DNA of 64,000 nucleotides from Pseudomonadota bacterium (GTDB lineage: Bacteria > Myxococcota > Myxococcia > Myxococcales > Myxococcaceae): NCBI GenBank assembly GCA_023426545.1, contig JAFAAN010000061.1, positions 62,001 through 126,000 on the forward strand. Direction: 5' to 3'. Of the stretch, positions 34,868 through 44,288 are shown piece after piece (within the stretch, counting starts at the first letter, position 1; every line of letters starts with the position of its first letter). A program made the translations under genes and the position numbers. Under the pieces are notes generated by a model. It had not been told where the DNA came from and ran no database searches. It saw only the letters and a program-made list of their open reading frames with translations.

Positions 34868-36194
34868 GCTTCTTCTCCAGCCCGGCCACCGTGCGCGGCG
34901 ACACCTGCGAGGCGGGCAGCGTCTTCGCGAAGGTGATGGCCTCCTCCAGCGTCTTCACCGCGGACGCCGTGTCCTTGCGCGCGACGAAGATGTCCGCGCG
35001 GCCCGACAGCACGGAGAGCCGCCGCGCGCCCTGGACACGCGCCAGCGCGCGGTCGCTGGCGGCGAGCGCCTCGTCGAGCCGCCCCTCCAGACGGTACAGC
35101 GTCGCCAGCCGCGCGGGCGGGTTGTAGTCCTGGGGCAGGTCCTTCTCGCTCTGCTCGATGGCGGCAATCGCCCGTCCGGGGGTCTCCAGCTTCATCGCCG
35201 CGAGCATGCGGTGCGAGTCGAACACCGTCCGCGCCTGCGGGCTGGGCGCCTTCGCCGCCTCGGCCTCCAGGAACGCCAGCCACTCCGAGGCCAGGGCCTT
35301 CACGCCCGCCGCGTCCTCCGCCGCCTCGCGCGCCTGCACGCGCACTTCATACAGGCCGGAGCGGTCGTCCGCGGACATGTCGATGGCCGGAGGCGCCAGG
35401 GCCTCCGCCACCTTCGCCTCCATCCCCCCGCGCAGCTCCGCCGCCGCGGCATCGTCCTCCGGCAGCGCCAGCGCGCAGGCCATGCCCAGCAGGGCGCCGT
35501 TGGCCCAGGACAGCGAGCGCGGCGTCCTCGGCAGTTCGTCCAGCGCCCTGCGCGCGCACGCCTCGTACTGCTTCGCGCCGTACATCGCCGTCAGCAATGA
35601 CTCCACCGCGCGGCCCCGGCGGGACCAGTCCGCGGGCGCCTCGGTCATGGCCTCCACGAGCGTCTCGGCCGCCTCGTCCGAGCGCCCTTCCGCATAGAGC
35701 GCGTCGCCGCGCGCCAGCAGGGCCTCGGCGCCGGTGATGCCGCCCTGGTACGCGCGCTCACCGTCCTCGAAGAGCTTCTCCAACTGCGCCACGGTGGCGC
35801 TCCCGGCGAAGCGCAGCAGGGCCTTCTCCTGCCGCGGGTCGATGACGTACAGCGTGGGCCAGAACTCCACCGGGTACTGCTCCTGGAACGCCGCGTTCGA
35901 CGTCAGGTCGGTGTTCACCTCCAGCCACACGAAGCGGCCCGCGTGCCGGGCCAGGGCGGCGTCCGACAGGACATAGGCCTTCATCGATCGGCACGTGTGA
36001 CACCAGGGCGCCCAGACATCGACGAAGAGGGGGAGCCCCTTCGCCTTCGCCTCGGCGAGCGCGCGGGCGTAGTCATCCTGGATGAAGGGCAGCGGCGACC
36101 CGGCATGCGGGGTGTCCGCCGCGGGAGCATTCGTGTTCGCGGCGGTGCAGGCGACGAGCCCCGACAGGAGCAGGCAGGCGGCGAAGAGGCGCAT
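34839..36194 (-). CDS. Thioredoxin-domain lipoprotein with TPR-like C-terminus
   Basis: This 451-residue lipoprotein has the signal MRLFAACLLLSGLVACTAAN with a lipobox. A thioredoxin-like domain (about 40-150) has the redox motif WCHTC within FVDVWAPWCHTCRSM and the cis-Pro region FWPTLYVID. Such domains reduce or isomerise disulfides, often as DsbD-gamma or thiol:disulfide interchange proteins. The remaining 290 residues are helical TPR-type repeats (RLATLYRLEGRLDEALAASD, DTASAVKTLEEAITFAKT). The protein probably faces the periplasm. No partner gene such as dsbD is adjacent. Confidence 0.85.
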   Translation of the reverse strand: MRLFAACLLLSGLVACTAANTNAPAADTPHAGSPLPFIQDDYARALAEAKAKGLPLFVDVWAPWCHTCRSMKAYVLSDAALARHAGRFVWLEVNTDLTSNAAFQEQYPVEFWPTLYVIDPRQEKALLRFAGSATVAQLEKLFEDGERAYQGGITGAEALLARGDALYAEGRSDEAAETLVEAMTEAPADWSRRGRAVESLLTAMYGAKQYEACARRALDELPRTPRSLSWANGALLGMACALALPEDDAAAAELRGGMEAKVAEALAPPAIDMSADDRSGLYEVRVQAREAAEDAAGVKALASEWLAFLEAEAAKAPSPQARTVFDSHRMLAAMKLETPGRAIAAIEQSEKDLPQDYNPPARLATLYRLEGRLDEALAASDRALARVQGARRLSVLSGRADIFVARKDTASAVKTLEEAITFAKTLPASQVSPRTVAGLEKKLIGLQASAR

Positions 36195-36302
36195 GGGCTC
36201 ACCCTACCGCGCTCCACCGGCGCTGTCCCCCGCTGACACCTGGCGGGACAAGTGCCTGGGCACGGAGCCCTCCTGCGTGCTGTGGTGCGCGGACGACCGG
36301 TG

Positions 36303-38045
36303 ATGAGAGACCCGTACGCCCTGCGCACCTGCCTCGCGTCCGCCCTGGACGCCCTGCCCGCCCCCGAGCGCTTTCCCAGCGCAGCGGACGCCGAGCTCGC
36401 CCGCCGTCTGGCCGAGCGCCTCCGCCGTGACTTGCTGCCCCGCCTGGGCTCGGCCGATGCGCCCCTGCTGCTGGTGGCCATCGCCGGCCCCAACAACGTG
36501 GGCAAGTCCACCCTCTTCAACGCGCTGGTGGGCGCGGCGCTGTCCCCCGCGAGGCCCGAGGGCGGGCTCACCAAGCAATGCCTGGCGGCGGCCCATCCGG
36601 AGTCCTGGAGCGGTCCGCTGAAGGACTACCTCACGCGGCGCTATGACACGGTGCCGGTGGCCTCCGGAGACGTGGCGCCCGTGGACCAGCCCGGCCCTCC
36701 GGGGCGGCTGTACCTGGTGCTGTCGGATGCCGTGCCCCGCGGGCTGCTCGTCATGGACACGCCGGACTTCGACAGCGTGTACCGCGACAACCGGGAGCGC
36801 GCGGAGGCGCTGCTCGTCACCGTGGACGTGCTCGTCTTCGTGGTGAGCCGGCAGACGTACCAGAACGCCGCGCTGGTGGACTTCCTGCGCGCGGCCGTGG
36901 GACACGGGCGGCCGTACCTGCTCGTCTACAACGAGGCCACGCGCGAGGAGGTGGCCCGAGGGCACCTGGACAAGCTCGCCGCGGACGTGGGCCACCCGGC
37001 GCTGGCCCGCTACCTGGCGCCGCACCAGCCCGATGTAGAGGCGGGGCTGAAGCCCCTGGCCACGGAGCCGCTGGACGGCAAGCCCGCCCTGGGCGCGCTG
37101 CTGGGGCAGGCCGAGCACGCGCGTGAGCTGAAGGCCCGGGCCCTGGAGGCGTCGCTCGCGGACGCGCGCGCGGAGCTGGAGTCCGTATCGCGCGCGGCAT
37201 CGGAAGCATCCCGGGAGCCCGACCGGCTCCGGAAGCGGCTGCGCCACGAGTTGGACGTGGTGGGCGCGCACGCGGCCCTGAAAGCCGTGCCCGCGGACGT
37301 GCTCATCGACGCCTTCCGCGACGAGTTGGACGCGCGCAGCCACTTCCACAAATGGGTGCGCCTGCCCTTCCGGGGGCTGGCCACCGCGCTCACCTTCGTC
37401 ACGCGCAAGGTGCGCCAGTCCTTCACCGCGCCCGAGGCCCCAGGCGCGGACACGCCGACGCATGCGGTGGACGAGACGCTGAAAGACGGAGTCCGGCGGC
37501 TGGTCGATGCCTTCGCCCCCGAGGTGGCCACCTGGCGCGCCGACGCGCAGACGCGGGCGAAGCTGGAGGAGTCCTTCGGCCCGGCGACGCTGGCGAAGCT
37601 GGAGGAGCCGCTGGGCTTCGAGCCCCTGCACGCGCACGCGGCGGACCGCGCCACGCTGTACGCCTACTGCCGGGAGCTGGTGGCCGCGGAGCTCCAGGGC
37701 GGCATGCAGGAGGAACTACTCCAGACCCTGACGACGCTGGTGTACTCCGTGCCGTCCGGCGCGGCGGCGGTCGTGACGGTGGCCACGGGCGGACTGGGCC
37801 ACGACGCGGTGGTCTGGGCCGGCACCCTGCTGTCCACGCCGCTGATGGAGCGCTTCGTGGACCTGCTGGGCGCCCAGGTCCGGGCCCGCGTCACCCGCAA
37901 GTGGGCGGACGCCCATGGCTCCACCCTGTCGAAGGCCCTGGAGGAGCGGTACTTCTCCGACGTCCTGCAACAGCTCGATGGGCTGGCGGACGACTGGACC
38001 CGGACGGCGGCCCGGCTGGCCGAGGCCCGGGCGGGACTGGCCTGA
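36303..38045 (+). CDS. Dynamin-like large GTPase
   Basis: This 580-residue GTPase has the P-loop GPNNVGKS at residues 62-69, a Thr in GGLTKQC for switch I, and Walker B DTPDFDS at 152-158. The base-recognition G4 motif should read N/TKxD, but here the strand ends LLVYNEATREE (209-215) with no Lys-x-Asp. A long helical region follows (about 225-430). A hydrophobic stretch near the C-terminus (VPSGAAAVVTVATGGLGHDA) could touch the membrane. Length and layout resemble bacterial dynamin-like and YfjP-like GTPases. The ATG at 36303 is used. A second related GTPase is at 49854-51551. Confidence 0.8.
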   Translation: MRDPYALRTCLASALDALPAPERFPSAADAELARRLAERLRRDLLPRLGSADAPLLLVAIAGPNNVGKSTLFNALVGAALSPARPEGGLTKQCLAAAHPESWSGPLKDYLTRRYDTVPVASGDVAPVDQPGPPGRLYLVLSDAVPRGLLVMDTPDFDSVYRDNRERAEALLVTVDVLVFVVSRQTYQNAALVDFLRAAVGHGRPYLLVYNEATREEVARGHLDKLAADVGHPALARYLAPHQPDVEAGLKPLATEPLDGKPALGALLGQAEHARELKARALEASLADARAELESVSRAASEASREPDRLRKRLRHELDVVGAHAALKAVPADVLIDAFRDELDARSHFHKWVRLPFRGLATALTFVTRKVRQSFTAPEAPGADTPTHAVDETLKDGVRRLVDAFAPEVATWRADAQTRAKLEESFGPATLAKLEEPLGFEPLHAHAADRATLYAYCRELVAAELQGGMQEELLQTLTTLVYSVPSGAAAVVTVATGGLGHDAVVWAGTLLSTPLMERFVDLLGAQVRARVTRKWADAHGSTLSKALEERYFSDVLQQLDGLADDWTRTAARLAEARAGLA

Positions 38046-38167
38046 CGGCGGGCGCGGCGGGCGTGGCGTCCGCCGCTTCGTGATGCCTCGGGGAGGAGCC
38101 AGGCGCGGGTGGCCGTGGAAACTCCGTCCGTGCGTGCCCGGCTGCAATGCGCCATGCTGTGCGTCTC

Positions 38168-39238
38168 ATGAACGGCTCTGATCCGGCCGACCTGGGCTCG
38201 TCCCCTCCTGTCCTCTCCTTCCGACACCTGCTGACCGAGGCCGTCAGCACGTTCCTGGACGAAGCACGCATGCCCTGCGCGCAGACGGCGGACGCCATCG
38301 GCGAGCTCATCGTCACCCTCTCGCGCTACCGCGAAGAGGGCGCCCCCCTCTTCCCCATGGCCTTCGTGGGGGACGACCTGGGACGAATGCTCGAACAGCT
38401 GGGCGGGCATGACCCCATCGCCATCGGCATTGGGCCTCGCTCGCGCGCCACCATCCAGCGCGCGCTCAAGCAGTGCGCGCCATTGGGCCAGGGACGCTGG
38501 TGGGCGCTCTACCTGCTGCGCGTCCCCGAGGGCTTCGCCTACGGCGTCTTCCGGACGGACCCCTTTCCCCTGGCGGAGACACCGCTGGAGCGCCTGCGCC
38601 GCGTGGATGAGGTAGGCGTCGGCATCGTCGGCGTGCTCCAGCTCGCGGACAACATCCTGGAGCTGCGCTCGGGTGGGGGGCTGTGTCGCCATGTGTACCT
38701 GTCTGGCGCGCGGGTGGAGTCCGCCTCGCCGCCGGAGGTGATGGCGGAGCTGGCGGACGCCGTGACGGACGGCATCACCACGCCCAGCCGGGAGCGGGCG
38801 CGAGGCTTCTTCCGCCGGGTGCTCTTCGAGGTGATGCAGGGCTCGCACGGCGCGCTCGTGGCGGTGCTGCCGCGGGAACGGGCGGGCTCGTCGCTGTTCG
38901 TCGACGGCATCATCCTTCCCAGGCCGCTGGACATCGTGGCGCTGCTGGAACGCTACCACTCGGACCCGACCGCCGGCGCTGGCACCGCGGTGCGAGCGAC
39001 CGCGCACCTGCTGCGGGGCATGATGGCCACCGATGGCATCACCGTTCTGCGCGCGGACGGCTGCATCGTGGGCTACAACATCTTCGTGCGACACCCGGAG
39101 ACGCTGGCCAGCCAGCCCTCCGTCGTCGGAGGCGCACGCCGTCGCACGTTCGATGTCCTGTGCGCGGCCCTGGGCTCCGAGCTCACCGCCGCGTTCATCC
39201 GCTCCCAGGACGGGGACGTGAGCTGCAAGCGCGCTTGA
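38168..39238 (+). CDS. DisA_N/DAC-like nucleotide-binding protein
   Basis: This protein of about 356 residues is unusual. Its last 70 residues resemble the diadenylate cyclase (DisA_N) fold: TDGITVLRADGCIVGYNIFV in place of the DGA motif, and VVGGARRRTFDVLCAALGSE in place of the G-T-R-H-R motif. A terminal strand AAFIRSQDGDVSCKR matches the end of that domain. The preceding segment HGALVAVLPRERAG also fits. The motif changes (DGI, RRR) suggest a divergent cyclase or a non-catalytic sensor of the DAC-related type. The N-terminal 200 residues are unrecognised. An ATG at 38147 is also in frame; neither start has a ribosome site. Confidence 0.65.
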   Translation: MNGSDPADLGSSPPVLSFRHLLTEAVSTFLDEARMPCAQTADAIGELIVTLSRYREEGAPLFPMAFVGDDLGRMLEQLGGHDPIAIGIGPRSRATIQRALKQCAPLGQGRWWALYLLRVPEGFAYGVFRTDPFPLAETPLERLRRVDEVGVGIVGVLQLADNILELRSGGGLCRHVYLSGARVESASPPEVMAELADAVTDGITTPSRERARGFFRRVLFEVMQGSHGALVAVLPRERAGSSLFVDGIILPRPLDIVALLERYHSDPTAGAGTAVRATAHLLRGMMATDGITVLRADGCIVGYNIFVRHPETLASQPSVVGGARRRTFDVLCAALGSELTAAFIRSQDGDVSCKRA

Positions 39239-39274
39239 GCCAAAGCAGCGGCGTGGTGACGTATCGGGGGGAGC

Positions 39275-40399
39275 ATGAACTTCGTTTTCGTGGGCACCAG
39301 CCTGGGTGCGCGTGGCACGGAGACGCACCTGGTGAGCATGGCGCGCGCGCTGTCACGGGCAGGCCACACGGTGGTCATCGTGGCCCACCCGCGAGGCTTC
39401 ATCGCCAGGGAGCTGGTCGAGAGCGGGCTGCGCGTGGAGCCGGGCATCTTCCGCAACGCCGCGGACGTTCGCGGCGTCCGTGCCGTGCTCCGGGCCATCC
39501 GTCACTCACGGGCGGACTGGCTGGTGGGCAGCTTCGGCCATGAGTACTGGCCGCTGCTCACCGTGGCACGGATGACGGGCACGCACGTGGCGCTGTTCCG
39601 GCACCTCAACAGCCGGCTGAAGCCCGCATCACGGCTCCTCCTCCCGCGCTGGGCCGACCGATTCATCGCCGTCTCCGTGGCCATGCGCCAGGACCTCGTG
39701 CGGCAGGGTGTGCCTGATGACCGGGTCCAGCTCCTGTACAACCCCCTGGACGTGGAGCACTTCCGGCCGGATGCGGCGCTGGGAGAGGCGGCGCGCCGGG
39801 CCCTGGGCATCAACGAAGCGGAGGTGCTCGTCGGCTTCGCGGGTGCGCTGAAGCAGGAGAAAGGCGCCTTCTGTCTGGCAAGCGCCTTCAACCAGGCGAT
39901 GCGCGTCCGCCCGGCGCTGCGAGCCCTCTGGGTGGGCGAAGAAGCCGCCCATGCGCGACTGCGGGAACACATCGCACCGGAGCACCAGACGCGGCACGTC
40001 CTCCTTGGGTGGACGCGCGACATGAAGCCGCTCTACGCCGCCATGGACGCGGTGGCCATTCCCTCGGAATGGCTGGAGCCCTTCGGGCGCGTCTCCATCG
40101 AGGCACAGGCCTGTGGCACGCCGGTCCTGGCGAGCCGCATCGGCGGCCTGCCGGAGTCGCTCCTGGAGGGGCAGAGTGGATTGCTCGTGCCTCCCGGCGA
40201 CGAGGCGGCCTGGTGTGACGCGCTCACCACCCTGTGCGACCTGCCCCCCGCCCGACGCGAAGCCATGGGCATGGCTGGAGCCCGGTTCGTCCAGGAGCGC
40301 TTCTCCTCCGAGCGCATCGCGTCGGAGTTCATTGCGATGCTGGTGGCCCCGGCCCATGCCCCGAACATCGTGAAGGCGCGGACCGGCGCCCGCGCATGA
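39275..40399 (+). CDS. GT4-family glycosyltransferase
   Basis: This 374-residue protein has the GT-B fold of family 4. The N-terminus MNFVFVGTSLGARGTETHLV contains the G-rich acceptor loop. The C-terminal donor domain has VGFAGALKQEKGAF and the Glu-rich motif PSEWLEPFGRVSIEAQACGT, followed by SRIGGLPESL. It would transfer a nucleotide-activated sugar to a glycan or lipid. GGGGGAG precedes the ATG. It sits 147 bases upstream of traA on the same strand. Whether it shares a transcript with traAB cannot be told. Confidence 0.88.
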   Translation: MNFVFVGTSLGARGTETHLVSMARALSRAGHTVVIVAHPRGFIARELVESGLRVEPGIFRNAADVRGVRAVLRAIRHSRADWLVGSFGHEYWPLLTVARMTGTHVALFRHLNSRLKPASRLLLPRWADRFIAVSVAMRQDLVRQGVPDDRVQLLYNPLDVEHFRPDAALGEAARRALGINEAEVLVGFAGALKQEKGAFCLASAFNQAMRVRPALRALWVGEEAAHARLREHIAPEHQTRHVLLGWTRDMKPLYAAMDAVAIPSEWLEPFGRVSIEAQACGTPVLASRIGGLPESLLEGQSGLLVPPGDEAAWCDALTTLCDLPPARREAMGMAGARFVQERFSSERIASEFIAMLVAPAHAPNIVKARTGARA

Positions 40400-40513
40400 A
40401 TTTCGTGTTCTTCTGATTTGAAGCGCCCGATGGGCGACCCAACGTAGGGTGACGCAGGCAGGACCTGGGACGTTGAGGCATAGAGGAAAACCACACGCGC
40501 CGGAGGATTGCGG

Positions 40514-40549
40514 ATGAGGGCAATCTCCGACATGCTCGCGGTGCCTTGA
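40514..40549 (+). CDS. Eleven-codon upstream reading frame before traA
   Basis: GGAGG at 40502-40506 stands seven bases before an ATG at 40514. The frame codes for MRAISDMLAVP and ends with TGA at 40547-40549. That stop overlaps the proposed TTG start of traA at 40546. The ribosome site is stronger than anything next to the traA start itself. It may be a leader peptide giving translational coupling. The start of traA is otherwise hard to explain, since no ATG exists in its frame nearby. Confidence 0.45.
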   Translation: MRAISDMLAVP

Positions 40550-42660
40550 AATCGTCCTTGTCCCGCATCGCGCGTGCCGCGCTCACTGTCTTGTCGGTGT
40601 GCCTCGCGGCATCCCCCGCCCTGGGCCAGAAGCTCGAGGATGTCGTCATCCAAGGCCCTCCGATTGCGCCCGCCATCGCGGGTGACGGGCACGGCCTGTG
40701 CGTGGCCTCCAATGTGTGGACGCGAAGCAGGAACGAGTTCCCACAGTCACGCGGGACTTATCTCGACGGCATCAACGGGTATCTCGAAGAGCCAGCGAAC
40801 AGGCAGACCCGCGTCACCACGGTGATGCGAACGTTGTTCGACCTCTCGAACAACCTCAACGACGGGCGCACGCTGAGCTACGGCGACTTCACCCTTCAGG
40901 ACAACTCCCCGGGCTGCTCGGCAGGTGGATGTAGCTTCAGCGTCATCAACGACGAAGATGCATCCACCCCCTTTGTCTCCCGGTTCCGTGGCTACCTGAA
41001 TGTCCCGCTGGAGCTGACGAACCAGCCGGTTCACTTCGGCTCCTATGCCGACGACGCAATCAGCCTGGTCATCTACGACCGGCTCCAATCCCACGCCGTC
41101 ATCAACCGGCCACCTGAGCTCGGGGCTGCCACATGGCGGACGAGCAACAGCGTCACCTTCACCCAACCCGGGCTCTATGCGGTCGAGATGCTCTATTCGC
41201 AGATCAACGAGCATGCGGCGCTGGAGATGTCGATGCGCACCGGTTCCTTTGCAGGATTCGAGCGCCCAGCCAACCAACCCCCCGTCATCAATCTCTTCAA
41301 CGAGGGGTTCCAGCTCCTGAGGCCCGCGCAGTTCTTCCAGACGGAGAACGGCCTCCCATCCTTCCCCGGTCAGCTCGACCGCTGCGAGCAGTGCAACCGC
41401 GGCAACGCGAACCTCCCCGGCAACGGCGGCTGCGGCCCCTCCTACCACTGCAACGCCGCGGCCCTCTGCGCCCCTTGCGACTCCTCGCTCTTCTGTGGCG
41501 AAGCCTGCTCTCCCTGCGGCGAGTCCACGCCCCACTGCGCCAACATCAACGGCCGCACGCAGTGCGTTCAGTGCACGGAAGACGCCCAGTGTCCGAACGG
41601 CCGCTGTGACCTCGAGACCCACCAGTGCACCGGCTGCAACGAGGACAGCGACTGCCCCAGCGGCGCCTGCGACACCAACACGTTCACGTGCGTCGAGTGC
41701 AACAACGACACCCAATGCCCCAGCGGCAAGTACTGCGCCACCGACCTCAACGAGTGCCGTGCATGCACGCAGGACGCGCACTGCCCGCAAGGCGAGTCCT
41801 GCTCCAATTACGAGTGCTCCCCCTGCGCCACCAACGACGCCTGCGCGGGCAGTTCCTGCAACTGCTGCCCCAACGGCACCCAGTGCGCGGCGCTGACGCC
41901 CGGCGCGACTCCCTCCTGCGTCGAGTGCACCACCAGCAGCCAGTGTGGCGAAGGGAAGCAGTGCGACACCCTCAACGGCCGCTGCGTGGACAGCCTGCCC
42001 ACCTGCAACACCGCGGACAGCTGCGGCCCCGGCTGCGTGAAGTGCCCGGGCGAGCGCCCCTACTGTCTGGACGGCCAGGTGTGCGTGCAGTGCCGCAACG
42101 ACCTCGAGTGCGGCGACGGCCAGTTCTGCCTCAGCGGCGAGTGCGCCTCCTGCACCACCAACCGCCACTGTGGCCCCCGCTGCGGCGCGTGCGAGGGCGA
42201 CACGCCCTTCTGCCTCTCCAACGGCTCCGTGCAGGGGAGCACCTGCGTGGGCTGCCGCGACGACGCGGACTGCGGCAGCGGCGTGTGCGACCCGGCCACC
42301 CGCACCTGTGAGAACAGCGGCGCCTGCGCCGTGACTTGCGAGCAGGGCACCGTCTGCAACGGCACCGCCTGCGTCGAGTGCTTCGCGGATGCCCACTGCC
42401 CGTGCGGTGGCACCTGCGACGTGGCCACCAACACCTGCTCCACCTCGTGCGCGGACAGCGGAGACTGTCTCGGCGTGGAGTACTGCTCCGCGAAGACGCA
42501 GACCTGTGAGCGAGGCCGCCGCAAGCCGGGCACCGAGCCGCAAGGCGGCGCCTTCTGCTGCGGCACCACCGCCGACGCGACGCCAGCCGGAAGCACCACC
42601 CTCCTCCTGCTGCTCACCGCGGCCCTCATGTTCCTCCGCAACCGCCGCCCTGCTCGATGA
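40546..42660 (+). CDS. traA: Outer membrane exchange receptor TraA
   Basis: This 704-residue cell-surface receptor mediates outer membrane exchange and kin recognition in myxobacteria. The order of parts is: signal peptide (1-27), a variable PA14-like domain (about 40-245; YGDFTLQD, GLYAVEMLYSQINEHAALEM), a long Cys-rich repeat region (about 278-660, units such as CVQCTEDAQCPNGRC), and a MYXO-CTERM-like tail. The tail has FCCG at about 670-673, then a hydrophobic segment and RNRRPAR. The PA14-like domain sets partner specificity in M. xanthus TraA. The start is apparently TTG, behind an 11-codon frame. traB follows with a 4-base overlap. The identification rests on domain order and the traB neighbour. 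Confidence 0.92.
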   Translation: MKSSLSRIARAALTVLSVCLAASPALGQKLEDVVIQGPPIAPAIAGDGHGLCVASNVWTRSRNEFPQSRGTYLDGINGYLEEPANRQTRVTTVMRTLFDLSNNLNDGRTLSYGDFTLQDNSPGCSAGGCSFSVINDEDASTPFVSRFRGYLNVPLELTNQPVHFGSYADDAISLVIYDRLQSHAVINRPPELGAATWRTSNSVTFTQPGLYAVEMLYSQINEHAALEMSMRTGSFAGFERPANQPPVINLFNEGFQLLRPAQFFQTENGLPSFPGQLDRCEQCNRGNANLPGNGGCGPSYHCNAAALCAPCDSSLFCGEACSPCGESTPHCANINGRTQCVQCTEDAQCPNGRCDLETHQCTGCNEDSDCPSGACDTNTFTCVECNNDTQCPSGKYCATDLNECRACTQDAHCPQGESCSNYECSPCATNDACAGSSCNCCPNGTQCAALTPGATPSCVECTTSSQCGEGKQCDTLNGRCVDSLPTCNTADSCGPGCVKCPGERPYCLDGQVCVQCRNDLECGDGQFCLSGECASCTTNRHCGPRCGACEGDTPFCLSNGSVQGSTCVGCRDDADCGSGVCDPATRTCENSGACAVTCEQGTVCNGTACVECFADAHCPCGGTCDVATNTCSTSCADSGDCLGVEYCSAKTQTCERGRRKPGTEPQGGAFCCGTTADATPAGSTTLLLLLTAALMFLRNRRPAR

Positions 42661-44288
42661 AGCCCTCGCACCTGCTCTTCGTCCTGGCGCTGGGGCTGTC
42701 CACCGCCGCCACCGCGCAGCCGGACGCGCGCTTCAACGTGCAGCTCTTCCGGCCCTCCGGCGCACCGCAGGACCTGGTGGTGGTGACGCAGTCCCGCCCG
42801 CTGTCACACCTGTCCGTCTCGGCCGGCCCGTACTTCAGCTACTCCCTCAACCCGCTGACGCTGGTTCCCGAGGGCGGCGACCTGAGGAAGATCAGCCTGG
42901 TCGGCAACCGCCTCCAGTTGGATGTCATGGCCTCCGTCGGCCTCTTCGACTGGGCGGAGGTGGGCGTGGACATGCCGCTCATCCTCGCGCAGGGCGGCGC
43001 CAACCTGGAGGTCATCGGCACCGAGGGCAGCGTCGAGAGCTTCGTCCTCGGCGACCTCCGGCTCACGGGCAAGGTCGCCATCCCCGGCCTGCGGCGACCC
43101 GCGGAGGGCAAGGGCTGGGGCGGCGCGGTGACGCTCAACGTGAGCTTCCCCACCGGCGTCCAGGAGGCCTTCGCCGGTGACGGCGAGCTGACGTGGGCCC
43201 CGGGCCTGGTGCTGGACTACCGCTTCGAGAACGGCATCCTCCTGGCGCTCAACGGCGGCTTCTGGAAGCGCCCCGACCGCGTCTTCAGCAACGTGTCGGT
43301 GGGCGACATGATGCCCTTCGGCCTGGGCACCGAGGTCCCCATCCTCCGGGGCAGCGGCGTCACCGCGGTGGGCATGGTGCATGGCGCGGTGCAGTTGCAG
43401 AAGCTGCCCGGCGAGCCCCGGCAGGTGCCCGCGGAGCTGCTCATCGGCCTGCGCTGGTACAGCTCCACCGGGCTCAACTTCACGTTCGGCGGCGGCGCGG
43501 GCTGCGGGTGCTCCATCGCCTCGCCCACGCTGAGCTTCTTCACCTCCATCCTGTGGATTCCGGCGAAGACGCGGGAGTGGGAGGCCCTGGAGCGCTTCAA
43601 GGAGCCTCCGCAGCCCCTGCCGCCTCCCGTCGACCCGGACGGCGACGGCGTCATCGGCGAGGCCGACGCGTGCCCGGACATCCCCGGCCCCGTGGCCAAC
43701 ATGGGCTGCCCGGACACGGACCAGGACGGTGACGGCGTCGTCGACCGGCTCGACAAGTGCCCGGACCAGCCCGCGGGCAGCCGGGGCAAGGACGGGTGTC
43801 CGCTGGCGCGGCGGGATGGAAACCGGATTGTCATCCTGGAGCAGCTCAACTTCGCCACCGACCAGGACATCCTCCTCTCCGAGTCCTTCCCCATCCTGGA
43901 GGAGGTCGCCCGGGTGATGAACGAGACCCCCGCAATCGACCGGGTGCTCGTGGAGGGCCACACGGACTCGCGCGCCAGCGACGCGTACAACCTCGACCTG
44001 TCGCGCCGGCGCGCGGCCAGCGTGATGCGCTTCCTGGTGGAGAGCGGCGTGGCCGCCGAGCGCCTGTGCTCGCAGGGCTTCGGCCGCTCCCGGCCGCTGG
44101 CCGACAACGCGACGGAAGAGGGCATGGCGCTCAACCGCCGCGTCGACTTCACCATCCAGCCGCCGAGCGACGGGCCACGCCCGCCCTGCCCGGAGGAAGA
44201 GGACGGCAAGAAGCGCAAGCGCCCCGCCCGGAAGGCCCCCGCCACGCCCAAGGCGAGCTCGAAGGACTCCGCGGCGCCCAGGCCGTAG
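42657..44288 (+). CDS. traB: Outer membrane exchange protein TraB (OmpA domain)
   Basis: This 543-residue outer-membrane protein works with TraA in outer membrane exchange. A signal peptide (1-20) leads to a beta-rich barrel-like region (about 25-300). Next come calcium-binding thrombospondin type 3 repeats (about 326-382; DPDGDGVIGEADACPD, DTDQDGDGVVDRLDKCPD). An OmpA peptidoglycan-binding domain lies at about 395-500 (NFATDQDILLSESFPILEE, VEGHTDSRASDAYNLDLSRR). The C-terminal tail is Lys/Pro-rich. The ATG overlaps the traA stop by 4 bases. The stop codon lies in a hairpin at 44283-44307. Confidence 0.92.
   Translation: MKPSHLLFVLALGLSTAATAQPDARFNVQLFRPSGAPQDLVVVTQSRPLSHLSVSAGPYFSYSLNPLTLVPEGGDLRKISLVGNRLQLDVMASVGLFDWAEVGVDMPLILAQGGANLEVIGTEGSVESFVLGDLRLTGKVAIPGLRRPAEGKGWGGAVTLNVSFPTGVQEAFAGDGELTWAPGLVLDYRFENGILLALNGGFWKRPDRVFSNVSVGDMMPFGLGTEVPILRGSGVTAVGMVHGAVQLQKLPGEPRQVPAELLIGLRWYSSTGLNFTFGGGAGCGCSIASPTLSFFTSILWIPAKTREWEALERFKEPPQPLPPPVDPDGDGVIGEADACPDIPGPVANMGCPDTDQDGDGVVDRLDKCPDQPAGSRGKDGCPLARRDGNRIVILEQLNFATDQDILLSESFPILEEVARVMNETPAIDRVLVEGHTDSRASDAYNLDLSRRRAASVMRFLVESGVAAERLCSQGFGRSRPLADNATEEGMALNRRVDFTIQPPSDGPRPPCPEEEDGKKRKRPARKAPATPKASSKDSAAPRP

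Noticed and set aside
40399..40546. Sigma70 promoter directly upstream of traA
   Set aside because: I found only a weak TTGAGG-like element with no acceptable -10 at the proper distance, so none is listed.
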